Below, in pieces: positions 1 to 6,349 of a stretch of 8,180 nt of DNA; the first letter of the stretch is position 1, and every line of letters begins with the position of its first letter. This DNA is from a bacterium (GTDB lineage Bacteria; Patescibacteria; Dojkabacteria; SC72). Position numbers and translations under genes: made by a program. The notes below the pieces were generated by a model. It was not told where the DNA came from, ran no database searches, and saw only the letters and a list, made by a program, of their open reading frames with translations. The stretch spans positions 1 to 8,180 of the forward strand of contig JAKPKF010000325.1 of NCBI GenBank assembly GCA_029553845.1, in the 5' to 3' direction.

Positions 1-666
1 ATAGCGAACAAGGTATATGGTAAAACAGAATTTACAACAAGAGGACATACATTTAATCTAGCAGATGAATGGCAAGAAATAGATTACACTCAGATCATTA
101 AAGAAAGATTTGATATAGATATATTTAACGATTCAGATGAGAAGATACTGGAAGTAGTAAGAAAGAACAATATTGAATTAACAGGAGATATTAACAGAAA
201 TAGACTGATAGATAACCTATGGAAAATAATTCGTGCTACAATATCTGGTCCTGCTTTCCTTGTTAACCAACCTAAGTTTGTTTCTCCACTTGCAAAAGCA
301 CATGAGGATAATAAATCTTTAACAGAAAGATTCCAAGTAATAATTGCAGGAAGTGAATTAGGAAATGGATACTCTGAAATAAATGATCCACGAGATCAAT
401 TAGAAAGATTCTTGGAGCAACAGTCTTTAAGAGAAAGTGGAGATGAAGAGGCTCAGATGTTAGATATAGATTTTGTAGAGATGTTGGAATACGGTATGCC
501 ACCTGCAAGTGGGTATGGTCAGAGTGAAAGGATATTCTGGTTTTTGGAGAATCTAACTGCTAGAGAGGGAACTCTGTTTCCACAGATGAGAAATGAGATA
601 GAAACCACAACTAGGGAGATATATGAAGGGAAAGTAAAATTTCCAAAGATTGTTAAGAAAGATTAG
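1..666 (+). CDS. lysS: Lysyl-tRNA synthetase, class II, C-terminal part (5' end cut by the window edge)
   Basis: The open frame runs from base 1 to a TAG stop and gives 221 visible residues. LysRS charges tRNA-Lys with lysine in the cytoplasm, using ATP. The visible part is the end of the class II catalytic domain. Residues 83-99 (GPAFLVNQPKFVSPLAK) match the LysRS 'P.FL.d.P...SPLAK' segment, and 117-130 (GSELGNGYSEINDP) match the 'GkELaNaYsElNDP' substrate-pocket segment. Residues 147-168 carry the acidic 'GDEEAQMLDIDFVEMLEYG' region. Motif 3 at 171-177 reads GYGQSER, with the motif 3 arginine at 177, rather than the common GLGIGIDR form, and is followed by 'LFPQMR'. This variant looks like the divergent LysRS I associate with CPR bacteria. 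A 40-bp gap separates it from the next gene on the same strand. The anticodon-binding N-terminus and the true start lie outside the window. Confidence 0.93.
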   Translation: MANKVYGKTEFTTRGHTFNLADEWQEIDYTQIIKERFDIDIFNDSDEKILEVVRKNNIELTGDINRNRLIDNLWKIIRATISGPAFLVNQPKFVSPLAKAHEDNKSLTERFQVIIAGSELGNGYSEINDPRDQLERFLEQQSLRESGDEEAQMLDIDFVEMLEYGMPPASGYGQSERIFWFLENLTAREGTLFPQMRNEIETTTREIYEGKVKFPKIVKKD

Positions 667-691
667 TAGAGAAAAATAACTAAGATATTTC

Positions 692-700
692 TGCTATCAT
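692..700 (+). promoter_or_regulatory. Possible extended -10 promoter giving a leaderless transcript
   Basis: The sequence TGCTATCAT fits an extended -10 element (TGnTATAAT with one mismatch). Its last base lies 6 nt before the ATG at 707, so transcription would begin at or very near the A of the start codon. There is no good -35 box 16-18 bp upstream and no Shine-Dalgarno motif before this ATG. Both facts fit an extended -10, leaderless arrangement, but in AT-rich DNA such a match can occur by chance. Confidence 0.35.
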
Positions 701-706
701 ATTCCT

Positions 707-1081
707 ATGGACTCCATAAAAGATATCCTTAATCAACTCAAAAAAGACAATGAACAAGAGGTAGATGAAAAACAACCATCCCTCATAGATACTCAACAAT
801 TAGCAACAAATCCAAACAAACTATTCGGTAATAAACATAAATATGTAACTACAGAATACCAAGTATATGGTTTAAGACTCGCTGGTAAACTTGGGGACAA
901 GAAACGTGCGACTATGTATATTAAATGGGCAAAAGAGAAACCTAGGGCTATACTAGAAATGGCATACAGCTTTGCTATAGACTATCCAAATGCTAAAGAC
1001 AGAAGCCGAATATTTATGTGGAAAGTAAAAGAGTTAGAAAATGAAAGAAAAGAAGGAAAAATTCAAGAAGATACTAAATAG
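707..1081 (+). CDS. Small uncharacterised protein, 124 aa
   Basis: I do not recognise a named family. The protein is soluble and highly charged, with no signal peptide or membrane segment. Residues 1-45 are polar and probably flexible (acidic and Gln/Asn-rich, with a DNEQEVDEKQ stretch). From about residue 46 to 112 it looks like a small helical domain: 'YQVYGLRLAGKLGDKKRATM' leads into 'YIKWAKEKPRAILEMAYSFA', and a short linker leads to 'RSRIFMWKVKELE'. The tail is Lys/Glu-rich. The helix pattern and the 'FMWK' end remind me of short conserved hypothetical proteins of CPR genomes, but that is recollection, not a search. It starts 40 nt after lysS, has no Shine-Dalgarno sequence, and its last 41 nt overlap the first permease gene, so the two are probably co-translated. 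The ORF shares no base pattern with an antisense gene, which supports it being real. Confidence 0.75.
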   Translation: MDSIKDILNQLKKDNEQEVDEKQPSLIDTQQLATNPNKLFGNKHKYVTTEYQVYGLRLAGKLGDKKRATMYIKWAKEKPRAILEMAYSFAIDYPNAKDRSRIFMWKVKELENERKEGKIQEDTK

Positions 1082-1856
1082 AGAAGTAGGTATGTATCTC
1101 TCAAAAGAGTTCTCATATAGAGGGCAGATATTTGTATGGATAATAGCAGATTTCATAAAAATAGTAGGTCTATGCTTTGTATGGATAGCAGCTTCTAGAT
1201 CTACCAATGATATATCTCAATCTTATGTAATCTCCTACTATCTGTTACTTCTTCTTGTAAGTAAGTTAACAACAGATTTTACTCCAGAATATGGATTAAA
1301 AAATATTGCTAGTGGGGTATTTTCTAACTATCTTCTTAAACCATTTAGTTATCTTACTGAATATCTTGGTATTAACTTAGCATCAAATGTTTTAAGATTT
1401 CTTATCTTTCTCCCTGCATTTGTATTTGGAGTAATTATTGCCTCGAAATTTGATCTTCTAATATTTGGTTGTAATCCGTATCACATATTTCTTGCATTAG
1501 TGGCGATAGTATTAGGCTTTCTCATAAACTTTTTACTTGGGAATATTCTTACTTTGATATCATTCAAGATTAAAGAAACAGATGGAATTAGAATCTTCTA
1601 CTACAACATAGCAGCGTTTCTTTCAGGTGAGTATGTCCCATTTATATTTCTACCATTCGTTCTTCAATTTGGATTACAAATGTTGCCATTTAGGTACACA
1701 CTCTCTTTTCCAGTTGAGATTCTCACAGGTAGATTGGGATCATATGATCTTAAATTAGGATTTTTTATTGCAAGTATATGGTTGATTGTACTCTGGCTTG
1801 CATACAAGCTGATATTTAAGTTATCTATTAAAAAGTATGAAGCTGAAGGTATTTAG
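1041..1856 (+). CDS. ABC-2 family transporter permease (COG4587-like), 271 aa
   Basis: This is an integral inner-membrane subunit of an ABC exporter of unknown substrate. After a lysine-rich amphipathic N-terminus (1-28) there are about six hydrophobic segments: roughly 29-51, 62-77, 109-133, 139-173, 187-215 and 229-260. Two segments fit the COG4587-type permeases: 'SGVFSNYLLKPFSYL' (91-105), matching the family's 'G.l...LLrP.s' loop, and the region 188-222 with 'LPFRYTLSFPVEILTG', matching the 'LPF.y....P...l.G' loop. The ATG at 1041 lies inside the preceding gene (41-nt overlap). A second in-frame ATG at 1092 would shorten the protein by 17 residues, but the longer start keeps the N-terminal helix usual in the family. 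Its end overlaps the next permease by 20 nt. The pair usually works with a COG4586-type ATPase, which is not present here. Confidence 0.82.
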   Translation: MKEKKEKFKKILNREVGMYLSKEFSYRGQIFVWIIADFIKIVGLCFVWIAASRSTNDISQSYVISYYLLLLLVSKLTTDFTPEYGLKNIASGVFSNYLLKPFSYLTEYLGINLASNVLRFLIFLPAFVFGVIIASKFDLLIFGCNPYHIFLALVAIVLGFLINFLLGNILTLISFKIKETDGIRIFYYNIAAFLSGEYVPFIFLPFVLQFGLQMLPFRYTLSFPVEILTGRLGSYDLKLGFFIASIWLIVLWLAYKLIFKLSIKKYEAEGI

Positions 1857-2637
1857 CCATTACATAAAAGTATGGTTGGTTATAGTGAAAGCTAGCTTTA
1901 GAAGAAGCTATGTGTACAGAACAGAGGTATTGGTTAGATTTGTAAGGACTTTTTTCATACTTGGGGTTCAGATACTTTTACTAAATGCAGTCTTTGGTGA
2001 CAATGAGATATATGTAGGATGGACAAAGAATGAAGCTTATCTTGTAATGGGTATATGGAATTTTCTTAATTATATGGGTTGGTCACTTTTTGGTATAAAC
2101 CTATTCAATCTTGAAAACAAAGTAATTAGTGGAGAGTTTGATTTCTATCTTCTTAAACCAATCTCTTCAGCATGGTTTGCATCTTTCTGTGATTTCTTTA
2201 TCTACAATTTTGTAACTGTACTATCTGGGTTGTCATTAATTGGGTGGTATATATATCAGGAGTGGAGTAGTTTGGAATACACAAATATCATATTGGGTGT
2301 AGTTGCAATATTTATCGCATTAATACTTTGGTATGGTTTCTACCTACTCTTTGCTAGCTTTACTATCTCTAATCCAAGAAATGGTTATCTTGTTGTAGCA
2401 AAAGAACTTTTAGGTATTACAAAATATCCAATTGATATATTTGGTAATACATTTCAAATATTATTCTATACTTTACTACCAATAGCTTTTCTAACTACTG
2501 TACCAGCAAAAACATTCATGGGTGAGGGAAGCTATATTGTTTTGCTCTGTGGATTACTTGTAGGAATAGCTACTGTAATAATTGGAAAAAACATATGGAA
2601 CAGAAATATACGAAACTATATTAGCTCTGGTGGTTAG
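1837..2637 (+). CDS. ABC-2 family transporter permease (COG3694-like), 266 aa
   Basis: This is the second membrane subunit of the same predicted ABC transporter. The N-terminus 'YIKVWLVIVKASFRRSYVYR' (9-28) is the short amphipathic lead-in typical of the family. About six membrane segments follow: roughly 33-53, 66-90, 115-139, 148-176, 200-224 and 230-250. The loop 'SGEFDFYLLKPIS' (98-110) is the counterpart of the one in the upstream permease. The segment 194-227 ('YPIDIFGN', then 'LLPIAFLTTVPA') fits the 'YPi.iy...lP.af...P' signature of COG3694-type permeases. The gene begins 20 nt inside its neighbour, so translational coupling and a heteromeric complex are likely. No Shine-Dalgarno sequence precedes the ATG. 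The last 17 nt overlap the opposite-strand DHH gene tail to tail, and I see no terminator hairpin there. The substrate cannot be read from the sequence. Confidence 0.82.
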   Translation: MKLKVFSHYIKVWLVIVKASFRRSYVYRTEVLVRFVRTFFILGVQILLLNAVFGDNEIYVGWTKNEAYLVMGIWNFLNYMGWSLFGINLFNLENKVISGEFDFYLLKPISSAWFASFCDFFIYNFVTVLSGLSLIGWYIYQEWSSLEYTNIILGVVAIFIALILWYGFYLLFASFTISNPRNGYLVVAKELLGITKYPIDIFGNTFQILFYTLLPIAFLTTVPAKTFMGEGSYIVLLCGLLVGIATVIIGKNIWNRNIRNYISSGG

Positions 2638-3616
2638 ATACTGCTACTAGAACTTTGTCTAATACCTCTTTCGCAGATTTACCAGTCATAGGAACTGCAG
2701 ATGCATATACATGACCTCCACCACCTAGCTCCTCTGCGATATTACTCACATCCTGATATCCTTTTGTACTTCTAAATGAAACATACCAACTATCTTCTTT
2801 GTCGAAATCTGGTTTGATTATGAAACCCCAGTGTACACCCTGTATATTTCTAATATATCTATCTCTCAAAAAACTTTGAGCTTCATTTACACCCTTCTGT
2901 TTTATATTTATTTCATCCACATCTTCTCTATCTATATACATATATGCCATGTCTTTTTCTATGGTTAAAGATTCTAAATATTTGATAATCGCAGGAGTTG
3001 TTTCTTTTGGAAATTTAGTATTCTTTTGTGTAAATTCTTCCATATCTATGGGGGAGATATCTTTTACATCTGCGAATATTCTAAAAGTGTCAGAGCTAGT
3101 CATAGAGTAGAGAAATCTTCCAGTATCTGAAACTATCCCATACTGTATTAGTTCTGCAACATCCTTTGAAACTCTTAATCTTTTTCCAAACATATCTTTG
3201 AATGTAGCATACACCTGTTCTGTAGCAGAGCTTCGGTATTCATTAATTGTAAAAATTTCCTGTGCTTCTACTTCAACGCTATGATGGTCTAGGTATACAA
3301 TATTGGAACTTTCAAACGTATCTATCCCATCCTCAAGACAGAGTGAAAGATTAGATGCATCTGTAACGATTACTAAGTCAGCCTCTTGGTTCTCAATCTT
3401 TTCAACGATGTTAATATCTTTCATAAAGGGGATATTGATAGTAGGTTGTTGTTTAGCAAGCAGAGTAATCTCTTTTTTAGAAAAATTATCCTTTAAAAAG
3501 CCATATGTAGCTAGCATACTGCAAAAGGCATCTAAATCTGGTCCTTTATGTGTAAGGATTAAGATACTCTTAGCGCTCTTAATTCTTTTTTTAAATTCTT
3601 TTGTCTGTGATTTCAT
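2621..3616 (-). CDS. nrnA: DHH/DHHA1 family phosphoesterase, NrnA-like (oligoribonuclease / pAp phosphatase type)
   Basis: The 331-residue length is usual for NrnA-type proteins. Members degrade very short RNA oligonucleotides (nanoRNA) and/or dephosphorylate 3',5'-pAp with Mn2+; some instead cleave cyclic dinucleotides. All DHH metal motifs are visible. Motif I is 'THKGPDLDA' (H23, D27, D29), with GPDLD in place of the common NPDGD. Motif II is 'TDAS' (D86), motif III is 'LDHHS' (D110-H111-H112), and motif IV is 'SDTGRF' (D164). The C-terminal DHHA1 substrate-binding domain carries 'GGGGHVYASA' (298-307, H302). The residues needed for catalysis therefore look intact. The exact substrate cannot be decided from sequence, so the symbol is provisional. 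The gene is divergent from serS and shares its 73-bp promoter region; no Shine-Dalgarno precedes the ATG. Its 3' end overlaps the second ABC permease by 17 bp. Confidence 0.9.
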   Translation of the reverse strand: MKSQTKEFKKRIKSAKSILILTHKGPDLDAFCSMLATYGFLKDNFSKKEITLLAKQQPTINIPFMKDINIVEKIENQEADLVIVTDASNLSLCLEDGIDTFESSNIVYLDHHSVEVEAQEIFTINEYRSSATEQVYATFKDMFGKRLRVSKDVAELIQYGIVSDTGRFLYSMTSSDTFRIFADVKDISPIDMEEFTQKNTKFPKETTPAIIKYLESLTIEKDMAYMYIDREDVDEINIKQKGVNEAQSFLRDRYIRNIQGVHWGFIIKPDFDKEDSWYVSFRSTKGYQDVSNIAEELGGGGHVYASAVPMTGKSAKEVLDKVLVAVSNHQS

Positions 3617-3620
3617 ATTC

Positions 3621-3649
3621 TTGATAATACCAAGTTTGGAGAATATAAT
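3621..3649 (+). promoter_or_regulatory. Sigma-70 type promoter for serS
   Basis: The -35 box TTGATA (3621-3626) and a perfect -10 box TATAAT (3644-3649) are separated by the ideal 17 bp. The predicted start of transcription is near 3656, giving a leader of about 34 nt before the serS ATG at 3690. This is the best promoter match I found in the window. It overlaps the predicted promoter of the divergent DHH gene. Confidence 0.72.
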
Positions 3650-3652
3650 AAA
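3624..3652 (-). promoter_or_regulatory. Possible promoter of the DHH phosphoesterase gene
   Basis: Read on the minus strand, TATTAT (3629-3624) could be a -10 box. A weak -35 candidate TTTATT (3652-3647) lies exactly 17 bp upstream. The -10 ends 7 nt before the ATG at 3616, so the transcript would start at or next to the start codon, which is again a leaderless geometry. The -35 match is only three of six, so this call is tentative. Confidence 0.4.
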
Positions 3653-3673
3653 TGATTAGTAACAAGATATAAA

Positions 3674-3688
3674 TTGAGGATATATCCT
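3674..3688 (+). promoter_or_regulatory. serS ribosome binding site inside a perfect 12-bp palindrome
   Basis: TTGAGGA (3674-3680) contains a Shine-Dalgarno core AGGA 9 nt before the serS ATG, the only convincing one in the window. The palindrome AGGATATATCCT (3677-3688) starts at this core and ends one base before the start codon. In RNA the AGGA and TCCT arms can pair over a 4-nt loop and would mask the ribosome site; in DNA the palindrome could be a small operator. The 4-bp stem is weak, so chance is possible. Confidence 0.5.
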
Positions 3689-3689
3689 A

Positions 3690-4961
3690 ATGATAGATGT
3701 TAAAAGAATAGTAGAAGAGAGAGAGTATGTGGAAAAAGCTTTACTTAAGAGAGTTGCAAAAGAGAATTTAGACTTGGATTCCATTGTAGAGTTGTATAAC
3801 AAACGAAGGGATTTACAAATGCAGTTTGACACAAAGAGAGCTCAGCAGAACAGTTTCAATGAAAAGATGGCAAAGGTGGAGAAAGGAAGTGATGAGTTCA
3901 AAAGTACAGTAGCAGAATTAAAAGAAAAATCAGAAGAGGTAAAAAAGATTGAAGAATCTTTAAGAATGACAGAGAAAGAACTTAAGGAGAAGTTAGATGT
4001 TCTTCCAAATATTCCAGAAGAGGATGTAGTGGGTGGTGGAAAAGAGAATAATGCAGTTATTAAAGAGGTTGGGAAGAAGCCAACTTTTGATTTTGAGATT
4101 AAGGACCATGTCCAACTTGGAAAAGAATTAGGAATCTTTGACTTTGAAACAGCATCTAAGATAGCTGGAAACAATTTTGCAATGTACAGGGGACTTGGTG
4201 CAAGGTTAGAGTGGGCATTAATCAATTTCTTCATATCAAAGCACATAGAAGATGGATATGAAATGGTAATCCCTCCAAATCTTGCAACAGAAGAGTCTGC
4301 ATACATAGCAGGACAACTTCCAAAGTTTAAAGAGGATGTGTACTGGGTTCAGGATGGTCTGTGTTTAGTGCCAACCGCAGAAACGGTTCTTACAAATATC
4401 TTCAAAGGAGACCTACTCGAGGAAAAAGATTTACCTAAGAAATTTTTTGCATATACTCCGTGTTACAGAAGAGAGGCTGGGACATACCGAGCAAATGAAA
4501 AAGGACTAATTAGAGTGCACCAGTTTAACAAAGTAGAGATGTACCATTTCACTACAGAGGAGAAATCGGAAGAATCTTTTGAAGAGATGGTAAACAAGGC
4601 TGAGGCAATAGTTACAGCACTAGGCTTACACTACAGAGTCGTTAAGCTTGCTGCAGGAGATTGTGCTGCAGGTGCGGCAAAGACATATGACATTGAGGTT
4701 TACATACCTTCTATGGACATGTATTACGAAGTAAGTTCTGTCTCCAATGTTAAGGAGTACCAATCTAGAAGAGGAAATATGAGATACAAACCAGATGATG
4801 GAGGTAAACCAAAGTATATGCATACTCTTAATGGTTCAGGCTTAGCTACAAGTAGACTAATGGTAGCTCTTGTAGAGACATACCAGAATCAAGATGGAAG
4901 CATAACTGTTCCAGAAGTACTCCGACCATTTATGGGGAATATAGATAAAATTTCTAAGTAA
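3690..4961 (+). CDS. serS: Seryl-tRNA synthetase, 423 aa
   Basis: SerRS charges tRNA-Ser (and tRNA-Sec where present) with serine in the cytoplasm. Length and architecture are standard. The N-terminus 'MIDVKRIVEE' matches the usual SerRS start, and residues ~30-103 form the long Lys/Glu-rich antiparallel coiled coil that grips the long variable arm of tRNA-Ser. The class II catalytic domain follows. The serine-binding 'VPTAE' is at 227-231. Motif 2 spans about 253-283, with 'CYRREAGTYRANEKGLIRVH' for ATP and acceptor-stem contacts. 'YEVSSVSN' (346-353) corresponds to the family's 'EISSCSN', and motif 3 is 'NGSGLATSRLMVALVE' (381-396). The segment 'LAAGDCAAGAAKTYDIEVYI' (320-339) equals the usual 'TGDmg.aAAKtyDlEvW'. 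No key residue appears lost. The start is supported by a good promoter and the AGGA ribosome site. thpR follows after 5 nt. Confidence 0.96.
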   Translation: MIDVKRIVEEREYVEKALLKRVAKENLDLDSIVELYNKRRDLQMQFDTKRAQQNSFNEKMAKVEKGSDEFKSTVAELKEKSEEVKKIEESLRMTEKELKEKLDVLPNIPEEDVVGGGKENNAVIKEVGKKPTFDFEIKDHVQLGKELGIFDFETASKIAGNNFAMYRGLGARLEWALINFFISKHIEDGYEMVIPPNLATEESAYIAGQLPKFKEDVYWVQDGLCLVPTAETVLTNIFKGDLLEEKDLPKKFFAYTPCYRREAGTYRANEKGLIRVHQFNKVEMYHFTTEEKSEESFEEMVNKAEAIVTALGLHYRVVKLAAGDCAAGAAKTYDIEVYIPSMDMYYEVSSVSNVKEYQSRRGNMRYKPDDGGKPKYMHTLNGSGLATSRLMVALVETYQNQDGSITVPEVLRPFMGNIDKISK

Positions 4962-4980
4962 TTAGAATGAGCTTTTTTTT
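4952..4980 (+). terminator. Weak hairpin plus T8 run at the serS/thpR junction (possible attenuator)
   Basis: TTCTAA (4952-4957) and TTAGAA (4962-4967) form a perfect 6-bp inverted repeat around a GTAA loop, a GNRA-type tetraloop. Eight T residues follow at 4973-4980 and six more at 4984-4989. The serS stop codon (4959-4961) lies in the loop, and the A of the thpR ATG is the last base of the 3' arm. The shape is that of an intrinsic terminator, but the stem has a single G-C pair and the T run begins 5 nt after it. It is at best a leaky attenuator or a structure masking the thpR start. The T run also encodes Phe codons of thpR, which may fully explain it. Confidence 0.25.
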
Positions 4981-5542
4981 CGGTTTTTTCCCAGATGAAA
5001 ATACCAATTACAAGATAAGGAAGGTAGTAGGGGAAGTAGGAAGAGTTTTTGCTGACTTCCAGATTCCCGTTAGATGGAGTAAACCAGAAACATATCACAT
5101 GACTGTATTGCATGTAGGAGAGAGACTTTCCATTTTCAAACGATTAATATGGAGATTCAAACTAAAAACAATATGTATAAAACCATTTAAAGTGTCTTTC
5201 AATACAGTAAAACTAGGAATTTCGAGGAAGTACAAAGAATTGGTATACCTAGATACTAATGATGGAGGAGATGTTATGAGAGAGATGCTTCTTGATATGC
5301 GAAAAGCTTTAAAACTGAAAGATGAGGGTAACTTTGTTCCTCATTTGACCCTTGGTAGGGTAAGTAAAGATCTTTCAGACGAAGAATATTCCAATTTATG
5401 TAAAGATTTAGCAGTAGTAGCAAAAGGTTTAGATATTGAAAAGATTGAATTTTATGTAAATGATATAAAATTAATAAAAAGTTCTGGAGATAATTATTCA
5501 GTCTTGATGAATTTAGTAGATCTTTCCAAAACTAAATCATAA
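4967..5542 (+). CDS. thpR: 2H-family RNA 2',3'-cyclic phosphodiesterase (ThpR/LigT-like), 191 aa
   Basis: 2H enzymes open 2',3'-cyclic phosphates at RNA ends; some members catalyse the reverse 2'-5' ligation of tRNA halves in vitro. Both catalytic H-x-T/S motifs are present: 'YHMTVLHVG' (H44-M-T46) and 'PHLTLGRV' (H126-L-T128). They are 82 residues apart, as in LigT/ThpR proteins. The N-terminus 'MSFFFGFFPDE' is the counterpart of the family's 'mRlFvAidlpe' first strand, which supports the ATG at 4967. 'FKVSFNTVKLGISRKYKELV' (74-93) corresponds to the central 'f.l.l.g.g.F...r.iw' strands. The gene starts 5 nt after serS with no Shine-Dalgarno sequence, so it is probably read from the serS promoter by coupled translation. 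The start region has a T8 run where polymerase or ribosome slippage is conceivable. The last 49 nt overlap miaA tail to tail. The physiological substrate is unknown for this family in general. Confidence 0.88.
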   Translation: MSFFFGFFPDENTNYKIRKVVGEVGRVFADFQIPVRWSKPETYHMTVLHVGERLSIFKRLIWRFKLKTICIKPFKVSFNTVKLGISRKYKELVYLDTNDGGDVMREMLLDMRKALKLKDEGNFVPHLTLGRVSKDLSDEEYSNLCKDLAVVAKGLDIEKIEFYVNDIKLIKSSGDNYSVLMNLVDLSKTKS

Positions 5543-6348
5543 TTATCCACCCATATTGCATCTTTATTTCTTTTAAACCAAGTCTTTTGTCTTTTAGCAT
5601 ACCTTTTTGTATTTTTAATAATCTCATACTTAACATCCTCAATCGTTTTTGTACCATCAAAATACCCAGTAAATTCCTTGTATCCAATTATTTTTGAAAC
5701 TGTAGAATTGAAAAGGTTGTTATCTTTAAGATAAATATTTTCTTTGAGTAATCCATCATCAAACATTTGGGTAACTCTTTCTGTTATATTTTTTTCTAAA
5801 TGTCTTTTGTCTACATTCATAACAAGATAAAGGCAATTCATTTTCTCACCTCTTTGCTTGCCTAATTCTCCCTTCTCAATTATCCGTCTTAATCTCACTG
5901 GGTTTACAATATCACTCTCATTCAATTGATTTAGTATCGTTGAGTCAATCATGGAGTGTAGCTCTTTAATAGATTTGTTTTCTAAATCTTCTCTTTGTGG
6001 GGAAGCATCTTCCTCTTTAAGTGTGTAGTTGTAAATTACAGAGTCAATATATAATCCTGTGCCTCCCACTATGATTGGAATTTTACCTTTAGGGAGATTG
6101 TTTAAAATTTCTTTAACTTCTTTTTGGTATTTGTAGATATTGTATTTCTCTTTTACTGAGATATGACCGTAGAGGTAATGAGGAATTTCTTCGAATTCAC
6201 TTTCTATGGGTCGTGAGGTTCCAATTCTAAGTTCTTTGTATATCTGTCTTGAATCCCCATTAATAATTACTCCGTTAATATCCTTTGCTAACTGCAAAGC
6301 AATTTTGGATTTACCTGAAGCTGTTGGTCCTGCAATTACAATGACCAT
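5494..6348 (-). CDS. miaA: tRNA dimethylallyltransferase MiaA, 284 aa
   Basis: MiaA transfers a dimethylallyl group from DMAPP to N6 of A37 in tRNAs that read UNN codons, a step towards i6A/ms2i6A. The P-loop 'GPTASGKS' (7-14) is intact. 'NGDSRQIYKELRIGTSRP' (30-47) is the DSxQVY...IGTaKP segment with the catalytic Asp at 32. 'HYLYGH' (57-62), 'GGTGLYI' (95-101), 'NPVRLRRIIE' (the family's '.D.qRi.Ral' region) and the C-terminal 'RYAKRQKTWFKRN' (249-261) are all present. At 284 residues it is somewhat shorter than E. coli MiaA (about 316). The ATG follows the stop codon of the upstream membrane gene after a single base (TAG-C-ATG) with no Shine-Dalgarno, so it is probably translated by reinitiation. 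It is the last gene of the minus-strand operon, and its 3' end runs 49 bp into thpR on the other strand. Confidence 0.95.
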   Translation of the reverse strand: MVIVIAGPTASGKSKIALQLAKDINGVIINGDSRQIYKELRIGTSRPIESEFEEIPHYLYGHISVKEKYNIYKYQKEVKEILNNLPKGKIPIIVGGTGLYIDSVIYNYTLKEEDASPQREDLENKSIKELHSMIDSTILNQLNESDIVNPVRLRRIIEKGELGKQRGEKMNCLYLVMNVDKRHLEKNITERVTQMFDDGLLKENIYLKDNNLFNSTVSKIIGYKEFTGYFDGTKTIEDVKYEIIKNTKRYAKRQKTWFKRNKDAIWVDNYDLVLERSTKFIKTE

Positions 6349-6349
6349 G

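Noticed and set aside
272..508. Minus-strand 78-residue frame opposite lysS
   Set aside because: The plus frame encodes clear LysRS motifs through this stretch; the antisense product has low-complexity Leu/Phe content and no support.
3303..3659. 118-residue plus-strand frame with hydrophobic stretches opposite the DHH gene
   Set aside because: It mirrors the N-terminal DHH domain codons; the apparent membrane helices come from antisense reading of Lys/Asp/Asn-rich DNA, and it has no promoter of its own.
3656..3689. T-box riboswitch leader for serS
   Set aside because: The predicted leader is only about 34 nt, far too short for a T-box, and no specifier or antiterminator motif is visible.
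3842..4306. 154-residue open frame on the minus strand inside serS
   Set aside because: It lies entirely opposite the conserved SerRS coiled coil and catalytic start, is Ser/Phe-rich as expected of an antisense of Lys/Glu codons, and shows no family motif.
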